Of a stretch of 64,000 bases of DNA, positions 11,705-21,433 are shown one piece after another. The stretch's first letter is position 1; each line of letters begins with the position of its first letter. The notes below the pieces were generated by a model, which worked only from the letters and a program-made list of their open reading frames with translations, searched no databases and was not told the origin of the DNA. Origin of the DNA: Aselliscus stoliczkanus (Eukaryota > Chordata > Mammalia > Chiroptera > Hipposideridae); the NCBI GenBank assembly GCA_033961575.1, contig CM066740.1, forward strand, positions 15,351,501 through 15,415,500, in the 5' to 3' direction. Position numbers and translations under genes: made by a program.

Positions 11705-11746
11705 CTCCCTTTCTCGCACACAGGTTTGATAATCTTCAATAACTAG
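11705..11746 (-). other. Weak candidate micro-exon
   Basis: On minus, a 42-nt segment ends in a near-ideal donor GAG|GTAAGTGTC (GTAAGT at 11704-11699) and starts after CTTTCAAG. One frame is open and reads LVIEDYQTCVRERE. I recognise no protein. The acceptor is poor, and the upstream sequence merges into a MIR, so this may be chance. EST or RNA-seq support would be needed. Confidence 0.18.
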
Positions 11747-11759
11747 CTTGAAAGGCAGC

Positions 11760-11985
11760 ATTGAAGTGTTGGGAGCCATTCATATCTGGGTTCAAATCCT
11801 AACTATGTCACTCATGGCTGTGTGACCTTGGACAACTTAATTAACCTCTCTGAGACTCCATTTTCTTATAGGGGGGAAAAAGGGTTCTTAACAGGTCTAT
11901 GCTTCATAGGATTACTATGAGGATTAAATCAGATAATGTACTTAAAGCACTTAGCAAGCGTGCAATACAATTTAAGTATGACCAT
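11760..11985 (+). repeat. MIR SINE
   Basis: 'GGGTTCAAATCCTAACTATG', 'GGCTGTGTGACCTTGGACAA', 'AACCTCTCTGAGACTCCATTTTCTTAT' and 'GATTAAATCAGATAATG' in order give a nearly full MIR in sense orientation, at the divergence expected of this ancient family. Confidence 0.9.
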
Positions 11986-12574
11986 CAGTGGAATTCTTGT
12001 CACCTTTCTCTTCAAAATGTAAGAACAATGAAAGGTGCAAAAAATTGTATTACTCCAGTAAAAGGTTGGCTTGGACGTTTGCATATACGTGTATAGCTAG
12101 AGCTAGCTCTACAGATCAGAGAGAGAGAAAAGCAAGATTCAAAAGATGCACATTTTAGCTACAAGAAATATCCATGCGTAACTACAAACACAATCCCTGG
12201 GCAAACAGAATATGTATGGGGACTAACATACGCATTAGCCTAGCTGTGTATGATTGACTGCCATGAGAATGGTGGAGATGGGATCTAATGATGTTTGTGT
12301 CTTAAAGTCCTAGTATATTAAAAATGCTTCCACGGCAGGCCCATTCTGAATGTGAGTTCAAACCAATGCCTCTATAAGAGCCTTTCCCACATCTTAGATG
12401 CTGAGGACAAATGGTAAATTGAAGATCATCATGAAATCTCCTTTTCATTCTCCAAGAGAGCTATTTTCAAGTATTTAGTGCTTCTTGCAAACCTGGATAA
12501 GGAAAGATTCAAGCAGGCATCTTTTCAATGTTTCCAGTAAAATGAACAGAAAACACAAATAGTAGTAAAAACGG

Positions 12575-12780
12575 CTACCATTTTACGAGTGCCTACTGTG
12601 TGCTGGCACTGTACTGAATATATATATACTATGTGCATCGGCTCGTTTAATTCTCACAACCATCCATTTTACAGATGAAGACACGAAGGCTTAGAGAGGT
12701 GAAGGAACTTGCTCAAGTCACCACCACAAAGTCACCCACTTGCCCAAGGCCAATGCTTGGGATTCAAATCCATCTAGTTA
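12575..12780 (-). repeat. MIR SINE
   Basis: Reverse MIR. It has 'ACGAGTGCCTACTGTGTGCTGGCACTG', 'TTTAATTCTCACAACCATCC', 'TTTTACAGATGAAGACACGAAGGCTTAGAGAGG' and a final part near 'GGGATTCAAATCC'. A short TA-microsatellite sits inside at about 12620. Confidence 0.9.
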
Positions 12781-12799
12781 ACCAGGACTCACTTTCCAG

Positions 12800-13085
12800 A
12801 TCTCAGTTCCAATCTCACTAACCCAGGGGAGCTTGTCCTAACTCCCTCCAGCAAAGTCAAATCCCCCTAGTAACACTTCCCTTGCACCATTGTCTTCCTC
12901 TGGAGCTCTGATCCCAGGGATATTTTTACCCTTATTCATGTAAAAAGTAACATCTCTCTCCCCACCCAACTGTAAGCTCAGGGATGGCAAAGGTCCTCAC
13001 TGTTCTTGTTTATTTAGGATCTCTGGACTCTGTCATAGTGCCAGGCACATAATGGGTTCTCCCTACACATTTACAGACTGAATGA
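12800..13085 (+). repeat. LINE2 3' end
   Basis: L2 landmarks appear in order: 'TCCTCTGGAGCTCTGATCC', then 'CAACTGTAAGCTCAGGGATGGCA', 'TAGTGCCAGGCACATAATGGG' and 'ACAGACTGAATGAA'. This is a typical 3' UTR fragment. Confidence 0.8.
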
Positions 13086-14215
13086 AGAAGAAATGGGGAA
13101 AAACAGTGGTGAGCAGTCACCCACTCTGGGGGGTAAGAAAATGCTGAGGCTAAGGTCTTCTTCAGACCTGAAAAAGGCTCCCCCCATACAAAACCTCACA
13201 GTGGGGAGACATCCAGCATCTCCCCGTTTGAAGGAGGGCAGTACCAGGGATGGACTCTTCATTAATCCAACAAATATAGTATTAATAATAAATCATTTTT
13301 CTGACTCATTTTGCTTGACTCTTTCCACTTTATATATATGACTTATTTCTGTTTCATTTTTCCTACTATTTTAATCTGATTTCTTTTTTAATCTCGAATA
13401 TCTTTTTTCTTAAAATACTTTAAGCAGAAGAATCACATGCCATTCACAGGCTATTTCCTTAACACTCAACTATGAAACTGAAAGTAAATTGAAACAAAGA
13501 AAACTCCACACAACCAAAACAGTTGGTAAATCTCGGCACTTCTTTCCATGTCACTGTCACAAGGAAAAGTGCGAGGGTTTGAGAGAAACGTATTTTAAGC
13601 AAGTCATACAGCACCCATCCCATAGTATATGCATTCGTAATATAAAAATATTAAACTACTAGAGGCATTACGTCCTTCACAAGAATGGACTGACTGTACT
13701 TAGAGAACACATCCATAGAAAGCTATTTTAGTCAAACAAGACAAAAAAAGGAATCACTTTTCAAAAGAAAATGACATTTGCTACCTGGCGAAAACTCAGG
13801 TTCTCGAGGGCTCAAGATTTGATTATCAGTCTGATGACAGCTTCAGTTTCACAATACTTTTTATTTCTATACCACAAGTGAACAATGAGCTTTAAGAGGG
13901 GACAAGCAGGAGGTGGGGTTTTGTTACATGAATGTTCAGGAAAAAAAACAAACTTAGTCACATTGGTTTGGCAGAGCCCCAAATCACGTGAGGCCTAAAC
14001 CATTTAATCCTTTTTTTAACATGCAGTCTTTACAGGGATATAATTCCTTTGAATATTCTTTTCAGAGAGCCACAGACATAGCAGGTTCTCCCAGGGTAGT
14101 AAAACAATAGTGAAAAGCCCAGTTAAGCAACCTCTTAACCAAGAAAAGTGCTTCAGATGACTGAAACAACAGCCTTGGGAAGGAAGGAGTTCAGTTGCTC
14201 GGTTCTAAGATCAAG
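13086..14215. other. Unannotated unique sequence
   Basis: About 1.1 kb of AT-rich sequence without recognised repeats or credible frames. Confidence 0.45.
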
Positions 14216-14219
14216 TATC

Positions 14220-14362
14220 CACTTGATGAATAAATTCCAGAGATCTGTTGTACAACAGTGTACCCATAGGTAACAATACTGTATTGTACACTTAAAAAGT
14301 TATTAGGAGGGTAGATCTCATGTTAAGTGTTCTTACTACAATAAAATAATTATTTTTAAAAA
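14220..14362 (+). mobile_element. L1 3' UTR end (old)
   Basis: 'AGATCTGTTGTACAACAGTG', 'GGTAACAATACTGTATTGTACACTT' and 'GTAGATCTCATGTTAAGTGTTC' followed by an A-rich tail is the standard 3' terminus of old L1 elements. Confidence 0.85.
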
Positions 14363-14456
14363 TCGGGTGCCTGCTAGGTGGTTTTCGAGTTAGTACTATA
14401 GGGAGGACTGAGAGAAATTCTACGACCCCAAAAACAGTGCAAACACAGACGTCTCT

Positions 14457-14459
<3 letters not shown>

Positions 14460-14503
<44 letters not shown>
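14460..14503. repeat. (CA)n microsatellite
   Basis: An uninterrupted CA dinucleotide tract of about 22 units, long enough to be polymorphic. Confidence 0.98.
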
Positions 14504-14506
<3 letters not shown>

Positions 14507-14727
14507 AATACCCAGTTCTTTCCTGAGAGATGCAGCACAATGTATAAAAGAAGAAAAGAAGTTCTGTTCGCATGTCAGCTACCACCTGAGGGTAGGGATT
14601 CATGAAGCTCTCCGCTTCCTCTGCTATAAAATGGCAAAGGGGGAGGAAGGGGAGTTAAGCCCCAGTTGTGATCTCAAGGGCCTTGCATGAGTCTGATGGG
14701 AAGGTTTTAAGAATTATGTGTGGGAGC

Positions 14728-15081
14728 AGCTGGGCCGCTCAGTTGGTTAGAGCATGTGATCTGAGCAACAAGGATGCTGGTTTGATTCCCACATGGGTCA
14801 CTGAGCTGCGCCCTCCACATCTAGATTGAAGGCAACGACTTGAGCTGAGCTGCCATTGAGCTGCTGGTGGGTGGCTAGATGGCTCAGTTGGTTACAACAC
14901 ATGCTCTTAACAACAAGGTTGCTGGTTCAATTCCTGCCTGGGATGGTGGGCTGTGCCCTGCCCCCCCCAACTAGATTGAAAACGGCGACTGGACTTGGAG
15001 CTGAGCTACACCCTACAACTTGACTTGGAGCTGATCGATCCTGGACAAATCAGAGTTATCCAATAAAAATTTTTTAAAAAT
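14728..15081 (+). mobile_element. Dimeric VES-type tRNA SINE
   Basis: Two tRNA-like heads lie in tandem. The first is at about 14733-14800 (GGCCGCTCAGTTGGTTAGAG, then 'GGTTTGATTCCCACATGGG'). The second is at about 14872-14945 (GATGGCTCAGTTGGTTACAA, then 'GGTTCAATTCCTGCCTGGG'). Each is followed by the VES body 'CTAGATTGAA...GACTTGGAGCTGA'. The end is 'CCAATAAAAATTTTTTAAAAA'. Confidence 0.85.
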
Positions 15082-15417
15082 AAAATAATTTATCTGTGTT
15101 CCACTACCTGCCACAGATATTATCTTTGGGGGGGAAAAACAAAAGAATTCCATGTGGCCTTCTTTGAATGAAATAAATCAATAGCCTGACCTACACATGG
15201 CTACTGGCAGCTTGGGTTGCCTCAGAGTGTAATCTCAAGCAACCCCAATCTCTGCATCACAATCGTCCTACATCTGCAGTCACTTCTCCTGTAATGAAGT
15301 CAGCGGTACCAAAGCTTCTGTCATCAGGTGCAAAAGCCGAGTTCCTCTCCCACTTCCTATGCACAGGCCTGGGAGATAGCCCCCCACCCCCGTCCAGGGA
15401 GAACACCTGGGCGCCAC
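15082..15417. other. Unannotated sequence next to a candidate exon
   Basis: Unique, increasingly GC-rich toward its right end. A 154-codon minus frame (15257-15721) spans it and the candidate exon, but it has no recognisable domain. Confidence 0.4.
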
Positions 15418-15423
15418 GCTCAC

Positions 15424-15505
15424 CTGTCAGGAGGGTCACTCCCCCCGGTTTCATTCTGAGAAGGCACTGAAGGCCAAGACCAGGCACAGGTGCCAGCTGT
15501 GAGTC
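15424..15505 (-). other. Candidate 82-nt exon with strong splice sites
   Basis: On minus there is a clear pyrimidine tract and acceptor, CCTCTTTCCTCTGCCAG|GACTC. After 82 nt comes a good donor, CTGACAG|GTGAGC (GTGAGC at 15423-15418). Two frames are open. One reads DSQLAPVPGLGLQC..., the other LTAGTCAWSWPSVPSQ.... Neither matches a family I know. It lies on the same strand as the donor in the CpG island at 34.29 kb, so it could be a downstream exon, or an untranslated or lncRNA exon. This is inference from splice signals only. Confidence 0.3.
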
Positions 15506-15734
15506 CTGGCAGAGGAAAGAGGACCTCCGCCGCGTGATGACAGGAACAGAAGAGCAAAGTGCTCTCTCAGGTGTTTCCCACCCAGCGCCAGCCCCACGGA
15601 GACTGTGAGCCAAGGCCACTGGCCATGGGAGGACTTTGTCCTGCGAAACCAAAGGCCACCATGTAAAATCACAACTCAGCCCTGTCGCAGACATCACCAT
15701 GGACCCGTAAGCTGCCATCACATCTGCTTTTGTT
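15506..15734. other. Unannotated unique sequence
   Basis: GC-moderate sequence. It contains the pyrimidine tract (on minus) of the candidate exon and nothing else I can name. Confidence 0.35.
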
Positions 15735-15850
15735 TCTCGTTATCTGTCTCCCCATAAGCAGGGCAGGCACTGTGTCTGTTTTACCACTAATTTTTACTGA
15801 TTGCGTGGCACGGTACCTACCATTATGTAGGTACTCACTGATTATGTAAT
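15735..15850 (+). repeat. L2/MIR 3'-end fragment
   Basis: 'TCTCCCCATAAGCAGGGCAGGCACTGTGTCTG' followed by a degenerate 'CATTATGTAGGTACTCA' is the LINE2 3' terminal signature. Confidence 0.6.
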
Positions 15851-15945
15851 GGAGGGAGGAAGGGAGGAATAAATGGGTGGGTGGGTGGATGGGAGAGTAG
15901 GTGGATGGATGGACAGACGGACGGACGGGTGGATGAATGAGTGAC
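15850..15945. repeat. GGGA/GGGT/GGAT-type tetranucleotide tract
   Basis: A G-rich imperfect tetranucleotide microsatellite (GGGT, GGAT, GGAC units), directly following the 3' end of an old LINE/SINE fragment. Confidence 0.9.
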
Positions 15946-15969
15946 ATCTTATTCACAACAAGCCTCTCA

Positions 15970-16055
15970 TGTGGGCAAAGTATTATGGTCCCATTTGTCA
16001 GATGAGAAGAGACACTTAATGGAGGTAAAGATTTACCCAAGGACAAACAGGCCAG
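15970..16055 (-). repeat. MIR fragment
   Basis: 'TTATGGTCCCATTTGTCAGATGAGAAGAGACACTTAATGGAGGTAAAG' corresponds to the reverse MIR core (cATTTTACAGATGAGGAAACTGAGG in the consensus). Confidence 0.6.
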
Positions 16056-17250
16056 GGCGTTTCTTCATATGACCATAATAAATCCACTCACTGTTGGCTA
16101 CCTGTCTCTTTGCATAATTTCATTTATTAGACAATGTACCAAAGAAGAGGCCTTGAAAGACTGAAGACTCTATCATCTAATGTTTTAGGGGGTAAAAGCA
16201 GAAGTAAGAGGAGGGGTAGATGGGTGAGAAGAGACAGGGGCATCAAGCTCTTAGGGGAAGGACACCTGGCCGGGGGTCCCAATGTCAGGGACAGATCCCT
16301 GAGAGGCCCTGGGTATCCCAGAGTCAGCAAGAGGGACCTGAGCAGCTCTGAGGGAAGGGGGTTTCCAAAAGCCAGACGGAAAACACACGGGGGGGGGCCG
16401 CCAGGCTGGAAAACCCGGACTCCCATTTCAGCCGAACGTCCCCACCTCAGGGTCGTTCTCTCCAAGGACCCCGTAAATGCTGGTGGCCTCTGCCCAGGAA
16501 CCAGCTCTACGTTCTACAGGCCACAAACGGCCAAGGCCGGGAGGGAGCTGGCTTCCAAAACACAACAGCTGGCCTGGGCCACCCATGGGCCTCTGCAGAG
16601 CCCCACAATGGGGATTCCTGCTCCTCATTCTGTGAGGTCACGGAGAGGCAGAAATCAGACTTTGGAGAGCAGGTACTTACGAGTGTTCACACATGACAGC
16701 CAGCTCTAGATACCGGCGTTCTCTCTCTAGAGACACTGAGCCCCGTAGCCTAGTACTGATAAGGCACTGGGTGGTAGCCCTTGAGTCCAAACCTCCCTGC
16801 AGGGTGGCAAGGAAACACAGAGCAGGGATGGGGAGCAATCGCCTTGGTTAGAGGTGAGGCCGCTCAGGCCGAGGAGGTCAAGAAGAGAAGAAGACTGGGA
16901 AGAAGATTCTGGAACCAGGGCCCAGAAACTAAACCCACCTCCCCACTTAAAAGAAAACTAATCAGCGCTCTCACTGTGCTCATTGTCACCCTGCCCGCTG
17001 AATGCTGGGGGGCTCTAGGTGAACACGCTTCAGTCCAGCTTCCAAGGCACCGTCACCAGGCTCCATGTTCCCAAATGGCCTCATTTTCTGTCCCCCGCCT
17101 CCGCGTACCCCTGACCTCCAGGGACAGACCCCTCTTCCTCTCCCTGGCAGTAGGCCTACTGTCCCCCTGTGCTCCACCACCCCTCTCTGCCTACCTCTGC
17201 CTTACCCATCCATCAGGGCAAAATATCAACAACAACACTTCCACAACCCT
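16056..17250. other. GC-rich unique sequence, no supported gene
   Basis: About 1.2 kb of GC-rich DNA holds long chance frames: 191 codons at 16134-16709 and 179 codons at 16781-17320 on plus. They contain low-complexity R/S/G-rich or P/L-rich stretches, no domain, and no matching splice structure. A GTAAGT donor consensus lies on minus at 16680-16675, preceded by a short open stretch. Its acceptor is weak, so it is not called as an exon. Confidence 0.4.
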
Positions 17251-17254
17251 TAGC

Positions 17255-17435
17255 ATGGCCAGGAACTATTCCCATCACTTTACACACAATAACTCACTTA
17301 CTCTGCACAACAGCCGTTAGAGGAGACATTACTAAACCCCCACTTTACAGATTAGAAAACTGAGGCACAGAGAGAGTAAATGACTTTCTCATGGCCCGTA
17401 GCTAGTAAAAGGCAGAGCCACGGTTCAAGCGCACG
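17255..17435 (-). repeat. MIR SINE
   Basis: Reverse MIR: 'CAATAACTCACTTACTCTGCACAACAGCC', 'ACTTTACAGATTAGAAAACTGAGGCACAGAGAG', 'GTAGCTAGTAAAAGGCAGAGCC' and 'GGTTCAAGC'. Confidence 0.92.
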
Positions 17436-17650
17436 GTCAGCCCAGAGTCCTCCTCACAGCACAACTCAAGATTGCCGCCGCCTCCCCACTCCTTCCCTGA
17501 GCAAGGCATGGACAGGTCCTTGCAAATAAGTCTCCATGCCACTTTCCACATTCGCTTGGCGTGATGACTAGCTAGGTTCTTGTGGTCTCTCCCCTCCTCG
17601 ATTAGAAAGCCACTGAGAGCAAGGCTTCAGGGTTATTTCTGTGTCATCTT
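17436..17650. other. Unannotated unique sequence
   Basis: Nothing recognised between the MIR and the MLT1 LTR. Confidence 0.4.
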
Positions 17651-18142
17651 TGTGTTCGTTTCCTATTGCTGCTGTAACAAATAGCCATCGACTTAGTGGC
17701 TTAAAACAAACGTATTCTCTTACAGTTCTGTAGGTCAGAAATCCACCACAGATCTCTCTAGGCTGAAATGAAGGCATCTGCAGGCTGTTCTGTCTGGAGG
17801 CTCCAGGGGAGAACCTGTTCCCTTGCCTCTGCCAGCTTCCGGAGGCTGCCTGCATCCTTGGCTCACGGAACGCACCCATCTCTTTCTCCATCTCCAAAGC
17901 CAGCCACACACCCTCTCTGGCCCCTTCTTCTGTGGTCACATCTCCCTGTGACAAAGTCAGGAAAGGTTCTCTGCTTTTTAAGGTCTCGTGGGACCACATT
18001 GGGCCCAGCCAGGCAACTGAGGATCGTCTCCCCATCACAAGGCCCTTAAGCCCATCTGCACAGTCCCTTTTACCGTGTAAGAAAAGATCCACAGGCTCTG
18101 GGGATATGGACGCCTGTGGGGGCCACTTTCCTACCCACCACA
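17651..18142 (-). mobile_element. MLT1-type MaLR LTR
   Basis: A complete TG...CA element in reverse. It opens with 'TTTCCTATTGCTGCTGTAACAAATAGCC' and 'GTGGCTTAAAACAAACG'. The middle has 'TTCTGTAGGTCAGAAATCC' and 'CATTGGGCCCAGCCAGGCAACTGAGGATCGTCTCCC'. It ends 'CCACCACA'. Length and motifs fit MLT1C/D-type LTRs. The 227-codon minus frame crossing it is spurious. Confidence 0.85.
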
Positions 18143-18429
18143 ATGTTTGTATATAAACCTTGAACACAGTGGCCCCTGACAAGTATGGAATTGAATTCCC
18201 ACAATGGTTCTGAGCACTGGCCTCTGAATGTTTAATTATAGGTCTTTCCACTGGCTTCTGATGGTCACATACATCATTAGTCTTGTGTCCCCAAATTGAC
18301 CAAGAGCTCTTTGAAGGAGACTGTCCCCGGTTCAGTAGCCTTACATTGTGACAGTGCTACTACATGTTGGACACATAAAGATGTCTAATAATCTGGGAAT
18401 CAAACAAAATGCTACCTCAACTACTGTTT
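18143..18429. other. Unannotated sequence
   Basis: Nothing recognised between the LTR and the following L1M segment. Confidence 0.4.
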
Positions 18430-19440
18430 TATCTCCTATTTTTAGTTTTGTATTTTATTTTCATTCATTTTATAAGTTCAGCATATATTTCAGAGTAAAA
18501 TAATACAAAAGGGTATAAAATACAAAACCCTTCTTTCTCCTACCTCCTAGTCATTTTTTTATTCTTCCAGATATATTTTATGCATTTGTAAATATATACA
18601 CACACTTATGATCTGCCCCCATCCTTTTCTGTAAACGGTGGTATCATACACAGTCCTTTCTACACCCCACTCCTTACTTAAAAATGTAGATGGCTCCACA
18701 GCTGTCCACAGGGCATCCTCATTCTCCTTCTATGGCTGCGTACTAGTCCACGGTGCAGATCCGGTGTAATCCATTTCACCGGCCCCCACTGACAGACGCT
18801 CCGTTGCTATTAAAAACATTGTTCGGCAAACACCTGTGAATTTATCTGAAGGATAAATTTCTGTAAGTGGAATTTCTGAGTCAAGCGAGACCATGTTGAC
18901 TATTAATTCTGACAGGCACTGGCGAGGTGCTTTCTGCAGGGAACTAATAAACACCCACTCATTAATGGCTGAGCTGCCTTTTCCCACATCCTCCCTAACA
19001 TGGGCGATGTTCAAAATTGTTTTTCTGCCAATCCCAGCTAGGTGAAATGCAGCATATTTCAGTGTGATTTCTTCTGTATTTTAAACACTGTGTGAGGTCA
19101 AGAATTTTTCATAAAGTTATTTTATATGGATTGTTTGTTCATATCCTTTAATCGTTTTCCTATAGAGTTATGTTCTTTTCCTGGGTAGGAGTTCTTTATG
19201 TATTAGGGAATTTAATCCTTAATACATAACATGAAGGGCAAATACATTTTTCCAGTTTGTAATGTGTCTTTTGTGTTGCTTTCAGGGCTTTTGCTATGCC
19301 AACTGCTTTTAGGTAATCAATTTTATCCATCTTTTCCTTAAGTCTTCTAAGTTTTGCACCATCTGTAGAGCACCCATTCCTACTGCAAATTTCTCAAAAT
19401 ATTCTCCTTGGGATTATTCTAGAGACCAGCCATTGATGAG
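18430..19440 (-). mobile_element. Ancient L1M/HAL1 segment
   Basis: About 1 kb of antisense L1-type sequence. Landmarks on plus are 'CTTCTATGGCTGCGTACTAGTCCACGG', 'TTTATCTGAAGGATAAATTTCTGTAAGTGGAATTTCTGAGTCAAG', 'CCAATCCCAGCTAGGTGAAATGCAGC' and 'TGTTCATATCCTTTAATCGTTTTCCTATAGAG'. It is broken by many stops. A second, similar segment is at 28900-30050, also antisense. Confidence 0.8.
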
Positions 19441-19534
19441 CAGTGAAAAGTTCTCTTCTTTGGTCATGAATGACATCCTGGCAATAATATCTGCAAACAG
19501 AAGTTAAATTTTTTAAAGTAACTTTTATCTTCTG

Positions 19535-19690
19535 GTACTCTGCAGTTTATAAAGCACTGTCCCATGACAGTGGGTAAGGCAGGCAGCCAGCACTTATTTG
19601 TTTTATTTCACAGACGAGAACACCAACAAAGAGGTTAAATGACCACCCAAAGCCACAAGTGCTCCAGACTCAAACTGGGGACTCCTGAGT
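19535..19690 (-). repeat. MIR fragment
   Basis: 'GTTTATAAAGCACTGTCCC', 'CAGACGAGAACACCAACAAAGAGGTTAAATGACC' and 'CTCAAACTGGGG' form a weak reverse MIR. Confidence 0.65.
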
Positions 19691-20335
19691 GACAGAAGAT
19701 GGCCTCTCCTCTCCCCTACACTGCTGTCTTAACAAACGGGCCACATTCCCATGCATTAAAATTCTAAAGGACGTCTCCAAAGTCATTTCTAAATAACTTC
19801 AAAAGAACGTGAATAATAACTTTTCTATTCAAAAAAACAGTATTTACTTAAGTAGGTCACACAGTGATCCAATCAAACAGTGACTCATCTCCAATGTCCA
19901 CACCAGCGTTCTCAACACTTGACAGAATTCCATGTTCCTACGGCGGGCCTCTATAACCCTGCAAGATTTATTGGCAAAGAGACGTAGATGCTCCCAGATC
20001 TCAAGGCTTCTGAGTAGCTGGATTGTGAAGGGCAGTGCTTCTCGATTTGGGAAGGGGAAGAAAGGTTGGCATATCCGAATCACGGAGGGCTCTTTTCAAA
20101 CTATCACACATACTCCGGCCTTCACCATCACCCACCCACCCACAACAGGCCCACCCCAGGAGTGCATCACATGCCCTCTCAAGTGTACAGATGACAGAAA
20201 ATGTTTTGAAAACCACTGTCCCAGGGACTGTATTTGCACAATCCCTATAAACCACACTGCTTTGTTCTCCAGCCAACCCTTTGTCCCCACTGACGGTGCC
20301 CAGTGGCCCTAATCAGGTCAGTTCTGAAATTCCCG
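19691..20335. other. Unannotated unique sequence
   Basis: No gene or repeat recognised. A 126-codon plus frame at 19932-20312 and a 91-codon minus frame overlap, and neither is supported. Confidence 0.4.
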
Positions 20336-20339
20336 GCTC

Positions 20340-20705
20340 AGGCCCTTTGTGCCTCTTGTTCCCTCTGATGTCCCTCCCAGCTGCCCCACCCAGCCTACCA
20401 AGGTGGCTCCTTCCCACCCTGCAGGCCTTGGCTTAAATGACACCTCCTTGATGAGACCTCCCTGACCAGCCACTAAAGCCAACTCCCCCAGGAAGCCTCC
20501 CTTCTTTCATTTTCTCCTTAGAATGTATCACAGTCTCTATTATTTAATCGATTCATCTTTTTCCTTGTTTATTGTCTGTCCTCTCAAAAGTCCTATAAGG
20601 CCAGGGGCCTTATTTTGTCCATTCATACTTACTTCATAACCCTAGCAGGCCGCAGAGTGCCTGGCACAGAGTAAGTGCCCGAAAAATATTGGGTCCATTG
20701 AATTA
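20340..20705 (+). repeat. LINE2 3' end
   Basis: A well-preserved L2. It has 'GGCCTTGGCTTAAATGACACCTCCTTGATGAGACCTCCCTGACCAGCC', 'TAGAATGTATCACAGTCTC', 'TAAGGCCAGGGGCCTTATTTTG' and 'GCAGAGTGCCTGGCACAGAGTAAGTGCCC'. Confidence 0.9.
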
Positions 20706-20836
20706 GTCCCAGCTAATTTTCTCCATTTCTGTATCACCATCGAATTTCTTAACAGCCCAACCATGAGGGTGGTATAGGAACAACACCCTGCTTCTTCTAC
20801 CAGCCCACCTCCTCCCACACGTGGCTAATCACTCAC

Positions 20837-20943
20837 CTTGTGAGTAAAGAACGCTTTTAGCCAGCAAGAACCCAGAGCGGGATGTCTTGAAGGCACACGT
20901 CTTCCTCTGGTTGTTTTCTATCTTTCTTCCTGACCTAATGGCA
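20837..20943 (-). other. Candidate 107-nt exon
   Basis: On minus the donor is a close consensus, ACAAG|GTGAGTGA (GTGAGT at 20836-20831). A pyrimidine-rich acceptor, CTCATCCTCCACCGTGCAG, ends at 20944. The 107 nt between are open in one frame, with AIRSGRKIENNQRKTCAFK near the start. No family is recognised and no repeat overlaps. It could be a coding, non-coding-RNA or chance segment. It is on the same strand as the 15.4-kb candidate and the CpG-island donor. Confidence 0.28.
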
Positions 20944-21044
20944 CTGCACGGTGGAGGATGAGATTAGCGAATAAGGTTAAAGTTACACCACGAATAATCA
21001 AAAATAGCAATCAAACCAAAAATAACTGATTGTTAACCGTGTGG

Positions 21045-21200
21045 AGCTTGTGATATCAAGTATCTCATTGACGCCTCAAGCTAGCTCCACAAGCCAAGTA
21101 TTATTACCCTAATTTTACAAGTAGGGAAGCAGGGTCCCAGGTAGTGCAGCTAGGAAGTGAAGGCGCCAGGATCCAGTCGCAGGTAGCTGGCCTCAGGGAA
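21045..21200 (-). repeat. MIR fragment
   Basis: 'GTATCTCATTGACGCCTCAAGC', 'AAGTATTATTACCCTAATTTTACAAGTAGGGAAGC' and 'GTGCAGCTAGGAAGTGAAGGCGCC' follow the reverse MIR order. Confidence 0.75.
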
Positions 21201-21293
21201 GCCTTCCCTCTTAATCACCACACAGGACCCCCTACATCTAAAAAGGCATCCAAGCGACCTCCTTAGAGATAAACGCTTAAAAGATAGCCATTA

Positions 21294-21421
21294 TGGGGCG
21301 GCTGGGTGGCTCAGTTGGTTAGAGCACATCCTCTGAATAACAACGTTGCCAGTTCGATCCCCGCATGGGCCACTTTGAGCTGTGCCCTCCTTTAAAAACA
21401 AAACAAAACAAAACAAAAAAC
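21294..21421 (+). mobile_element. VES-type SINE with 12-bp target duplication
   Basis: 'GGGGCGGCTGGGTGGCTCAG', 'TTAGAGCAC', 'GTTCGATCCCCGCATGGGCCACTTTGAGCTGTGCCCTCC' and then an (AAAAC)n tail. It is bounded by a perfect AGATAGCCATTA repeat at 21282-21293 and 21422-21433. The VES body downstream of the tRNA part is missing, so this is a short variant. Confidence 0.93.
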
Positions 21422-21433
21422 AGATAGCCATTA

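Noticed and set aside
14292..14603. 103-codon minus frame with a (CV)n run
   Set aside because: The CV run is the translated CA microsatellite and the rest is an L1 3' end.
16134..17320. 191- and 179-codon plus frames
   Set aside because: Low-complexity R/S/G and P/L content, no recognisable domain. The second runs into a MIR. Chance frames in GC-rich DNA.
17568..18251. 227-codon minus frame
   Set aside because: Lies across an MLT1 LTR (17651-18142). An ancient LTR cannot encode a host protein in this way.
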